From NCBI RefSeq assembly GCF_963576615.1, contig NC_088714.1, forward strand, positions 42,192,072 through 42,256,071: a stretch of 64,000 bases of DNA, given 5' to 3'. A program made the translations under genes and the position numbers. The first letter of the stretch is position 1; each line of letters opens with the position of its first letter. Source of the stretch: Watersipora subatra (taxonomy: Eukaryota > Bryozoa > Gymnolaemata > Cheilostomatida > Watersiporidae). The notes beneath the pieces were generated by a model, which did no database searches, had not been told where the DNA came from, and worked only from the letters and a program-made list of their open reading frames with translations. Below are positions 42,201 to 54,200 of the stretch, piece after piece.

Positions 42201-45121
42201 GATGTGTAGCTGTTACTGCCCCTAATGCTCCAATGAATACTAGAATTACAATGGTTCTTGTATGCCAGCCCATGCATGCCAGTACTATATATATATACAT
42301 ATATACTAGCTGTGCTACCCGGCGTTGCCAGAGTTTTGAAAATCAGCTTATAAACAATGAGAAGTAATGAGAGTTGCCTGCCACGTGCTATTAGCCTAGA
42401 GGATTGCAAATGAAAAATTTTAGTAAGCCAACTAATGGCAATCACTTACTTATGCAATCACCCTGGGCGGTATGCAAAGCCGTTGGATATGTGCTCTGAT
42501 ATAGCGACTTATATCGGCAAGCTAACAACTCATTCTCTGAAGCCTATTGGGTAGGGTGTCCGACTGGTGAACGGTTGGGTCTGAGGTCAAATCTGCTTCG
42601 GTACAGATTCTTTATTCTAAGATTTTAATAACTCTAGCCAGAATGACACACAGATCCACATACACACATACTTTGAGAAATATAAATATAGATATGTACT
42701 TGTATATACAGTTGGTATTACTAAAATGGTAAATGAAGATAACTCCATGCTGAAAATATAATTTCCGTGGAGTGAAATAATCTTTACTATAATAAGAGCC
42801 ATGTTCATCCATTCATCAGTCTAGAGCCAGCTAAGAGCGTTAAAAGAAATATTGCACTACACAGAAATTGAACCCAGATATTCAGGGGAAAATAGATTTG
42901 ATGCGAAGGGCTCTATTTCTAAACCATGCAGCCACCTTCCCAGATGCGAAGGGCTCTACTTCTAAACCATGCAGCCACCTTCCCAGATGCGAAGGGCTCT
43001 ACTTCTAAACCATGCAGCCACCTTCCCAGATGCGAAGGGCTCTACTTCTAAACCATGCAGCCACCTTCCCAGATGCGAAGGGCTCTACTTCTAAACCATG
43101 CAGCCACCTTCCCAGATGCGAAGGGCTCTACTTCTAAACCATGCAGCCACCTTCCCAGATGCGAAGGGCTCTACTTCTAAACCATGCAGCCACCTTCCCA
43201 GATGCGAAGGGCTCTACTTCTAAACCGTGCAGCCACCTTCCCAGATGCGAAGGGCTCTACTTCTAAACCGTGCAGCCACCTTCCCAGATGCGAAGGGCTC
43301 TACTTCTAAACCATGCAGCCACCTTCCCAGTTGCGAAGGGCTCTACTTCTAAACCATGCAGCCACCTTCCCAGATTTTGGGTCAATTATGCATATAATCA
43401 TTACACATCATCATCTCTCTCACAGCCCACAAAACTGTTGAAGCATGCTAGTATTTACTATAATAAGAGCCGGGTTTGTCTGTTCATCCAACCACAACCA
43501 TGCTACCAGCGTTAGGAAAATAAGATTGCTTCGTACAGGAATCAAACTCAGGATGTCAGACTTACAGGCAAGCGCATTACCACTACACTGCTCAGTCACC
43601 ATATCAAGGCCCTTACAATAGCAGTATTATATTTATCTAGCACTAGCATTCTAAAGTGTGCAGAAACATTTTGGAAAACTTATTAAGTTCAAATTTTGAT
43701 TATAAAAAATGTTTTTTTGAATTGTGACTATGAGTTCAAAGATTGCTGTTCTTTAATTCTGGAAGACAGAAAGAAAACATTGCGTCGACTTGCGCAATGC
43801 TCTATGAGAGCAGATGTGTCAGCCTTCCCCTTTTCTCATCAACCGTGTCTATTTCATTGCTCCCTTGAGCCCAGCTCTCCCATGATGATCTTTGGAACTT
43901 TTAAATAATCAAATCAGAAGCTTGTAAAGCTCAGAATACAATGATAAAGAGATGAAATGTGGTACAGGTGCAGCGGCAATTGGCTAGTTTATTGTTTTAC
44001 TCTTACGCATTTTTTTCCGATATCTAAACAAACGCGCGAGAATTTTGGCGAAATGAAAGGAGATAAGTTATTTGAATGACTTACCAAAGTCGCGATAATC
44101 AGGATGCATTGGCTGGACAGATGTAAACAACATCGCGGTGCATTGCACCTGTCCACACCCGCCTCTTTGTCCTCTTGTGACGTGCTTCCACTTAACCAGC
44201 TCGTAATTAACATAATACGCTTTGTTGATGATATTATTGTATATTATGGGATAGTCTTGATTTATATGTCAGATTCAGTGGATGACAATAGAATTGGCAG
44301 AAAATAAATAACATAAGCCATTAGCGCTCTATTACCGATATGTAGCCCTAGTCTGCGGGAGTAGGGCATCTACCGTGTCCTAGCTGAACAGTAACCACTT
44401 TGGTAAAAATTGCCAAATAAAAGTATTTATCGAACTTGTAGCAGTTTTAATCATAAAAGAGAAGAATTTAAAGGCTGTAACTTTTGATGACCTTGACCTT
44501 GGGGATGAGAAGAGAGTCAAGGGCTCACAGGTTCGGGGATTCTTTCTATTTGCTTGCTGAGGTGAAGACAGACTGGGCTCTAAAAACATTTGGCTGTCCA
44601 ACAGAATGCTTACACACAATTATCTAGTCTAGTAGAGCCCCAAAGTCTTTCAACAGGTCAATACAACTCCAAGGACTAGGCATTCGTATTGGCTTCACTC
44701 GGCAAGAAGGCGAGCTTTCTGTAGGAGAGATTTCTGGCGTGGCTGGTTTTTACGTTCTAGCAGGGGGTTAAATTCATTAGTTTGTACTTGATGCAGTGAT
44801 TAGTTCAGCTCACCCAAATTACCCTTATGGTCGAGTAGACGTTTAGGGGTCAAGGATTAAGGCTTTAGTGTCGGTGAAAGGCTAAATACCCTCATGTAGG
44901 GATCGTAGTTTAAGTTCTAGATTTTTGTTCTTTTGATGCTGGATGCTTTACTCAGAGCTTCTAACATTTTGCTCTTACATAAATGCAGTAGATGGATAGA
45001 ATACTCTTTATAAGTGAATGGGTGGGCCTTATAGGGTGGGCCTCTAGCTGAACCAATAATCTATCCAAAAAGAGCTACTTTTAAATTTAAAGTACGACAT
45101 GTAAATAACATAGAGCTATTC

Positions 45122-45208
<87 letters not shown>

Positions 45209-48200
45209 TATAGATAGCTAGATAGATAGTAGCTAGATAGATAAATAGCTAGATAGATAGATAGATAAATAGATAGATAAATAGATAGATAGTAGCTAGA
45301 TAGGTAGATAGATAGGTAGATAGATAGATAGATAGTAGCTAGATAGATAAATAGCTAGATAGATGGATGAATAGACAGGTAGACAGATAGATAGATAAAT
45401 AAATAGATAGATAAATAGATAGATAGATAGTTAGAGAGATAGATAGATAGTAGCTAGATAGATAAATAGCTAGACAGATGGATAAATAGATAAATAGATG
45501 GATAAATAGATAGATAAATAGATAGATAAATAGATGGATAGATAGATAGATAAATAGATAGATAAATAGACAGATAGGTAGATAGATAGATGGATAGATA
45601 TATAGATCGATAGATAGGTCGGTAGATAGATAGATAAATAGATGGATAAATAGATGGATAGATAGATAAATAGATATAAAAATAGATAGATAAATAGATA
45701 GATAAATAGATATATAGATAGATCTATTGATCGATAGATATTAACTATATTTACACATTTAGTCCATACCATTTAGCTCAAGTTACACCATGAGACGAAA
45801 AACAATAAACAAAACCATTTAAGTAATGTAAATTATGCGTATTGAAAGAAAAAGCTCTTTTTGCATAAAGCTCTATACCGTAAATTTGGCAAGGTGTTGG
45901 TGTCTGGTATAAAGTTTTGTGGTTTTTGTGGGGAAGTAGGAATGTAATGAAGTAAGTAGGTAAGTAGGAATGGAGTAGATGGTTAGGCAATTTGGAGATA
46001 CAGCTTGAGTATTTTAAACAGCAAATATCTAAAAACACATTTAGCTCCCCAGCATTAAGGGCTTTTAGACGCTGGTTGTAACTGTCCAAATCAGGTAGCA
46101 TGATTTTATGTAGAGTAGACATTGTTAGTCAATATGTATTCCCTTGTTCGCTATCACATGAATACAGTGTCATTATTTTTACTATTTCTTTGGATAACCA
46201 GAAATCTGGCCATTATGTTGTGATAAGAAACAAAAAACTGGCATGTATATATCAATCGTACTGTTTCGTAATTTAAAGAACAATAGCTCACACACTTGTC
46301 ATTTTCCTTTACAGCAAGCCATCTGTGGTTTTCTGAACGGTTTGTTTTGATTTTGTACTGTAAAATGTTACTTTTTTACCATTCTATGTTTTTACCGTCT
46401 ATTCTGGTATGCACCAAAAGCGTTTCAGATACGTTTTGATCACGATGTAGTCTTAACGAATCGATGTTCTCTGCTAGATTAAGTTGTCAACACATAGAAA
46501 GAACTACATGTAGATGGACGCCCGGCGTTGCATAGGTGATAAAATAATTACCTGAGAATTTTGAATAGCTTAGCTAGTAAAGCTAGAAACTTACTATAAT
46601 AAGAGCCGTGTCTTACCTGTGAAGCTTGTGACGATACGATACGCTCAATTATGACCTTCATGTAACTATGAGTTTGAAGCGATGCATAAGTACGTACACT
46701 AGTATGCTATTGCATAGCAAGGAAAGCGTAGTGTAGTCGAATATCTCGCCAGTCTACAGACCTGGAGGTTCTGAGTTTAAATTCCATGCGAAGCTGATTT
46801 TTTGTTTCTAAAGCTTAATCGCTACAACTGTACAAACACTGAGGTTTATATATATAGACTAGTGGAATCCCCAGCATTGCACGGGTACTAAAAATCAGCT
46901 TATAAACAGTGAAAGGTAAGGTAGTTGCCTGCCACTTGCCATTACCCTAGCACATTGCCAATGGCTAATTTGCATAAGCTAGTATTTGGAGTACTTACTA
47001 ATAAGAGCCGTGAGAACAAGCTTTAGTGTTGTTGTAACGTAACGTAATGTTGTGCGTATTTTCACTCACATAACCACATATATCGTCCAAAAGATTCATC
47101 AATCTTGCGTAGCTCAATTGATGAAATATTTGCCTGGCAAATGGGAGGTTCTGGGATCAAATCCAGCATGAAACGAATATTTTATTCTTAAACTTTATTA
47201 GTTACATTTATAGCTGGAATTTTAATAGCTACAATTAAGGCATGGTCGGCTCAATTCTTGTTGCACCAGTTTAGTACTTTAGTAAATTACTAGTTACATA
47301 AACAAGAATTGTATTATTTTTACACTTCAAAAGCAACGTGCATTTTAATACCAGTTTTTGCCCGCAAAATAGATAAATTTTAAAAAACTTGAGAGAATTT
47401 AAAAGAAAAACAAACAACGGTCGATAAGTTCTAAGCCTCACAAGGAAGGCAACTGGTGGTACAAGGGAGGACAAGTATTTCAGTAAATAACATTTTTTTG
47501 TTAAACAACAAAATCTATTCTATGATGATTTCGAAATTGATGGAAGTCTAAATCATCAAGCATATGAGGGTTATCCAAAGCAGATAATTGATGTTTGTCA
47601 GCTCTTTGGCACCTTTGTCAAATGTTATATGATATCATCCTACTTTGAATATAATAGTGGGAACAAAGAGGAAAACTTTGGGCTTTGCAAATAACTAGCA
47701 TTTCAATTTGTAAACAAAATTCTTATTAGGATAATATTAGGATTAGGATATTAGGATAATCAAATGAACAAGGTTGGATTATGTTATATAATGATAGCTC
47801 CAGCCAAGGCATTGAGACGCAGAAAACCTTAAGATTTTGTTTAGCATAGGACTGAAACACCTTGCAACTTAAAAAGGTTGAACTCTTGACCTTTAAAATT
47901 TCGTAAATTGATTTGAAATCTGCGAAAACACAGTCACCAAGTTCTCCTTAGGGTGATTTTAAATCTATAAAGTAATTGTGCGATGGTTTGTTGAAAGGAA
48001 TGTCATTTTTGTGCGTTCAATCAGAATTTTATTTGATTTGTTTTCTTTGCATTAAGCAACCTTTTCTATAATAGTTAAGCGGTAGATAACACCTGTGCCA
48101 TGTCTGTTGTTCTCTACTCGTATAGACTTCTCCCGGAAATTAAGTTTCATACCGAAAACAGGTCAGGTTTTTAACTGTGGCCATCATCTCTGCAGCGAAA

Positions 48201-51200
48201 GAACTAGCGCAAGTTTGGTCAGACTTTGAGGACATCGAGAGTGCGAAGGTGGTTCCTTCTGTTTGTCTGTCATGCCAATTTAGAGTTCGTTCTTATTAGC
48301 TGCTTTTTGCTCAAACAGAGAACAGCTGACACGCAAACTAAGAACGATTATTTTGCCAAGAACAAAGGTGTAATATGCAGGAACACATGTTATCATAGCA
48401 TGCTTGTCACAAGGCCTGTGTCATTGCTCTAGTCCCATCTGCGCTCTTCCCTTTCAAACGAGTGCTTGAAGTCTTTGCCTGACACAGAGCCCAAACGCAC
48501 GCGTGTCCACTGGAGCGTCTTGTTAAACAGCATCTGTTTACACGGCAACCAATCAAATTTAAGGTGTTACGCCTGGCACGCGCCAGAGGGTCTTCAGTTA
48601 CATCGCACACAAAGACTGCTGCAGTGCCTTATTCTGCTTATCTTGAAGCAGCGCTTGCTAGATATTTCCAAGGTCATCAAGTCGCGCTTAAAAATACTAC
48701 TATTGGGCGAAAAGAGTGAGTTATTCTACTGAAGAATTCTCTACCTTTGAAAAGCTAGTCATTCTAACTAGCAGTAGCTTCTCGAAGGCAGAGTATTATG
48801 TAAGACCTATTAACCTAGGGGTAGGGGTGTTATAGCGTGCTGCCTCTATAGGTAACAATAAGTTGATCCTCAGCACATGTATTCCCTTCTAGTCAGATTC
48901 ACCCGTGTCATCCATATACATGTACCTGGTTCTATGGTTAGATCTATGGTTAGACTGAGTAACTTGGCTATCACAGCAAAGTTTCGTGATTTGGAATCCA
49001 ACAAGGTCGAGAGGATCATTCGTCCCAATAAGTCCCTTGCCCAACATTTGGATGGAGGGGGTCAGGGTTTTAACAAATAGCTAGTTCTGATAGAGATCAT
49101 TCATTGCACTCCAATACACAGATATGTCCCTGGAATGGGTCATATTCAGTTGTAGAGGTCTATCGAAGAGGTGTTTTCAAATCTGCGAATTTACAGGACT
49201 TGTTGTCTTTTTGATAACATATATGGAATACTTTCAAATATTTATAAAGTAATATATTTTTCTGTTAAGAGTTTTTGTCAAATGAAAACATCAGAGTTTG
49301 CAGTTGTAATTTCAATATTAAACATTTCCGTTGCATAGCTAACTAAACAGTCCTAAACATTTCTGTATTTTACAAGCTCTTGAAACAAAAGTAATAGAAT
49401 ACAATATTTTTACAATATAGTTTACAAAATGAACAGTCAACTGCTGAAAACAGAATGTCTAGCATTTACGGTTGCAACGCACTCAGTATTTGTTGATAAT
49501 AAAAGAATGAGCAAGGCATTTACATGAACTTGATGGTACTTCATGCTTTTTAAGCAATCATAAAATGTTAGGAATGATGATATATCCTGAGCTTTACGAT
49601 AGTCGACAAAGGCCTTCTTTGTGTGTCCTCCCTTCTATAGTCTCCCTATTGTGTCTCCGCGCCTCAAACAAAGCCACCTGCCATCGTAGCGTCTCTACTA
49701 TCTAAATGTAGTGAAGCTGTCCCTCATTGGTTAATGCGACTACTCTTGGTGAGGCTGAGCTTATAAACGTCTGTCACCTTTGACAATCGCTAGTTTGTCT
49801 TTCGACGTTGTGATTTTGTTGTAATTCTAGACCTTAAATTCTAATTCAGTTCAATCAAATAGCTGGCCTTTTCCAACCGTGTAAGCTAAGTATTCAGCCA
49901 TGGTGTACGCGTGTCTTTCTGTACCAGACGTTGACATCACGCCTGTTCCTGGACCAGGTGAGCTTATTAACTGCTTCTTGTTTTTAATATCGCATTTCCC
50001 TAAAAGCTATAAGCGTAACTGGTGATGACTGTTTAACCTGGACTCTCGCTATTACCTACAAGCTCTTCTAAGCCCTTTTAATTGCAATAGCATTGGTTTC
50101 TAACTGAATAATACTACAGTACGGATGTAGTTGCCCCGTTCCTGCAAAACAGGTTCACTTTTTAAAAATAATGAGCAAACCTGATTTGGTTCCTCTGAAA
50201 GGAAAGGGTTGGTAGCAAGGGAAGGCAGCAGAGTATGCCAACAATATCTCTTAATAACCTCTCACACCGAACAAACATGAAACTGAGGTTCTTTGTCAAA
50301 GTGAATAATTCTAATGTTGTGGTCGATTATTATAGTTTTAAACTATGTGTTGTTCGAAAATTTATAGTCAAGGAATTTAGCTTTTCTCGCTTATGTCATG
50401 TCTTGAGCAGCTTTGAACAGCCTATTTTTAGAAAATCATTTAGAATGAGGTGAACGAATTTTCCATCTAATCTCTTTTATTTAAAATCAGTATTTCTTCA
50501 GCCCACCACCATGGTAGACAGAAGACTGCTATTTAGGCATATGGTCAAGAGGCTTTGGCTTTCAGCTGATAGGTTCTTTATGAACTTGATAGTCAATTAT
50601 CGTCATAGGGCCCTCTTATCTTTCATCAGCAATCATGATTGGCACTGGGCCTTTTGACAAAAGAGTTTTCAAGTTGCCCTAATTGTAATTAGTAGAGAAG
50701 AATAGAGAGGATGCTCAATATGTTAGGTCAATATGAAAATACCGAGTAAGGAGAAGTTGCCTCCCTCAGTTCATGCCCATTTTAGTAAATTTGTGTCTTA
50801 GCCTTGTAATTAAAACATGAACTTAGACTGACGTAAGCAAGTATCATGACTTGCGGGGCAAATACTGATAAGTCTAAGATGCATAATTTGCTAGGCCTGC
50901 TGTTAATTAAAATGTTCTGGAAACGTACAAAAAGAGGGTCATGCAAAGGGACAATCAGTTAACTCGAAACAAGGAAAATTAAAAGAATATCAATTCTAAT
51001 TAAATCGAATTCTATAAAAAAGATTCTGTAGTTTGGTTCAACATGAGGATGTAAAAAAAGTTTTCACAGAAATACCCCAATTAAAATTTTTTTAATATCC
51101 TACAGTATTTATTCTTTTTTTATAATTTTATGTCTTCTGGTGACATAAAAAAATCACATTCACTAAAAGTAATTTTTACTCATTGACCTAATTCCAAAAT

Positions 51201-54200
51201 TGTAGTCTGAGATGAAACACCAGCTGACTTTGCACGCGATAGTATTATCACAGCTTTGGCACCTGCATGGTAAACCTGTTTTTCACTCACTTCTTGGTAT
51301 TTCTCTAGCATAACTTTATTCTGCTAGAAAAAGCTAACTCATGTTTGCAGTTAGGTGAGAGGAATCGACAGCGTCTTAAAGTGTAATATTGCAAGTGATC
51401 GCCAGAGGAGTGGTAACCTGTTTTATATAATGTATGTTGTTCCTCTTTTTTTAGAAGACAGGAAGCTGTTTGTGGGCATGCTCAGTAAATCTCAAACTGA
51501 AAAAGATGCTCGCTCTTTGTTTGAACAATATGGTACGATCGAAGAGTGTACGATTCTTCGAGATCAACAAGGAAACAGTAAAGGTATATTTTGTTGCCAA
51601 AGCAGGTTTTAAATATAAATTATATGATTTCTTAAAAAAAATTACATGTATATATTAACAAGTGATTCAATTTTTAGCCATTGTTACGTCTGTTATTTTT
51701 CGCAAAACTTCTATCTGTAATTTTTAGCTGATAGCCTCGTTATGTAGTGATGACATTGATATGCTTTGGTTATATTCATAGATATATTGTCCTTGACTGA
51801 TTCCCTGCGCTTTCGCTCTTGTTCTGGTCACACTATTTGAAATTAATAGATTGTCAAGCTTGTTGGGTGTATGAGATAAAAACATATAAGTTCCATATGA
51901 TATCGTACTCACTTGTCTTGTGTTACTACATCTGCAAGTACCTGCACAGGCTGTCCAGTCTTAGTGCTCTCATCGCTTCTGCCTGCCTGCCAATTATCCC
52001 TGAAGGTTGTCACAATCCGGAGACATTATATTTCAACTCAAACTGGTTTCGATATGGCCGAATGTAAAAAATAATTTTTATGCAAAATGATTTTGGTCAA
52101 TCGCTGTAGCTTCAGTGGACATGAACAGGTGGCGGGCAGGCAGCAAGTGATGGAGCTGTGTATATTGTGTGTTTTCATAGGGATTCGTGCAGGTTTCTAT
52201 GGGCGCTTGTTGTAGGATGTGCATTTCTAAAGTTCACTAATCATGCTGAGGCTCAAGCAGCCTGTTCCCTCCATGGATCTCAGACTATGCCTGTGAGTGT
52301 CTAGTCTAAGTAACACTATTGTGCACGCAGGTACAACTCTAGCTATCTTTTGTCATTTGTACACAGTTGAACAGGTGTTATATATACTTATGCATACAAG
52401 TTTTTCAGTAGCACACAGCCATATTATAAACTTGAACCATGTAAAAGTATGGATCTATTTGAACTAATGAAAAAGAGAAGACAACTCCACAATCACCTAA
52501 ACTGGAATATTTGAATAATTTTATATTGTAGGTTTTGGCTAGCCAAATAATGAAGGGACAAAAATATATAAATGTGACCAATTGGTTTCATGTCAAAATG
52601 GGTGCAATCTTAACATAATAAGTTGTTTTCTGATGCAGCTACTGTATGCCAGATCATCCGATGTGTGTCCCTCCGGACCAAATTTTAGCCATATATTATT
52701 CAGCTAGTAGCAATTTATTGATTGGCTTCAATAGAAACCTTCTAATGACAAAATGATGTCGACGTTACTTGGCACAGCCATTTGACTAACCCAAACAATT
52801 CACTTGAATTGCTAATCGCGGCTTGCGGCTCGCTTCTTCTCGACTAGGCAGCCAACAGAAGTCGGTCAGAGTCATCACAACACATATCACTCATCCAGTA
52901 TGTCTGACTCACCTTGCAGGGAGCTACGTCTAGTCTCGTAGTCAAGTTTGCTGACACAGAGAAAGAGAGGCAGTTGAGGAGGATGCAGCAGATGACAAGT
53001 CAACTCGGTATCATAGCTCCTCCAACACCAATCAGTTTCAACAATAGTATTGGAGGATTTCCCATCGCTGCAAGCCAGAGTCCGGCTGTAAGTTTTTAAA
53101 TAATTTACATACAGTAGATCATCTGTGTGTGAGTGGTAGTTACCTTCTCTTGGGTCATGAATCTTTAAAGTATTTTTGTCAAACAGTGATAAGCTGTCAG
53201 ACAAAATCTCGAGTGATAGGACATAATAGCGAAGAATTATCAATGACAAAGGATAATGATTTTGTTACCAAAAATGGCAGCATGAGTTGCAGTCATGCTA
53301 TAGTTGTCTGTTAGATAGCTGAGTGAGCTGGCTATACTAAAGTTATCGGTTAGATAGCTGAGTGAGCTGGCTATGCTAGAGTTATCTGTCAGATAGCTGA
53401 GTGAGCTGGCTATGCTAGAGTTGTCATTCAGATAGCTGAGTGAGTGAGCTATGCTAGAGTAATTTGTCAGATAGCTGAGGAGCTGGCTATGCTAGAGTTG
53501 TCTGTCAGATAGCTGAGTGAGCCAGCTATGCTAGAGTTATCTGTCAGATAGCTGAGTAAGCTGGCTATGCTAGAGTTATCTGTCAGATAGGTGAGTGAGC
53601 TGGCTATGCTAGAGTTATCTGTCAGATAGCTGAGTGAGCTGGCTATGCTAGAGTTGTCTGTCAGATAGCTGAGTGATCCAGCTATGCTAGAGTTATCTGT
53701 CAGACAGCTGAGCGAGCTGGCTATGCTAAAGTTATCTGTCAGATAGCCGAGTGAGCTGGCAATGCTGAAGTTACTTGTCAGATAGCTGAGTGAGCTGGCT
53801 ATGCTAAAGTTATCTGTCAGATAGCTGAGTCAGCCAGCTATGCTAGAGCTATCTGTCAGATAGCTGAGTGAGCTGGCTATGCTAAAGTTATCTGTCAGAT
53901 AGTTGAGTGAGCCAGCTATGCTAGAGTTGTCTGTCAGATAGTTGATTGAGCTGGCTATGCTAAAGTTATCTGTCAGATAGCTGAGTGAGCTGGCTATGCT
54001 AGAGTTATCTGTCAGATAACTGAGTGAGCTGGCCAAATGCTAGAGTTATTTGTCAGATAACTGAGTGCTTTAGAATTGCAAGCTGGAGTGCCATTAATAA
54101 CTTGAAAAAAGGTGCCTTCACTGTTTTGTGGCCTTGTTAACATGCATGATACCATTGTCAGAACTTCAGCTAATAAGCCTAGTCGAGCTTATATTTATTT

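Noticed and set aside
42895..43375. CRISPR-like array
   Set aside because: Units follow one another directly without unique spacers, inside an animal gene intron; it is a minisatellite. The same holds for the other arrays.
48099..48160. Further CELF first exon ([20 protein letters not shown])
   Set aside because: The GTCAGG donor is weak and its phase 2 end does not fit exon 5.
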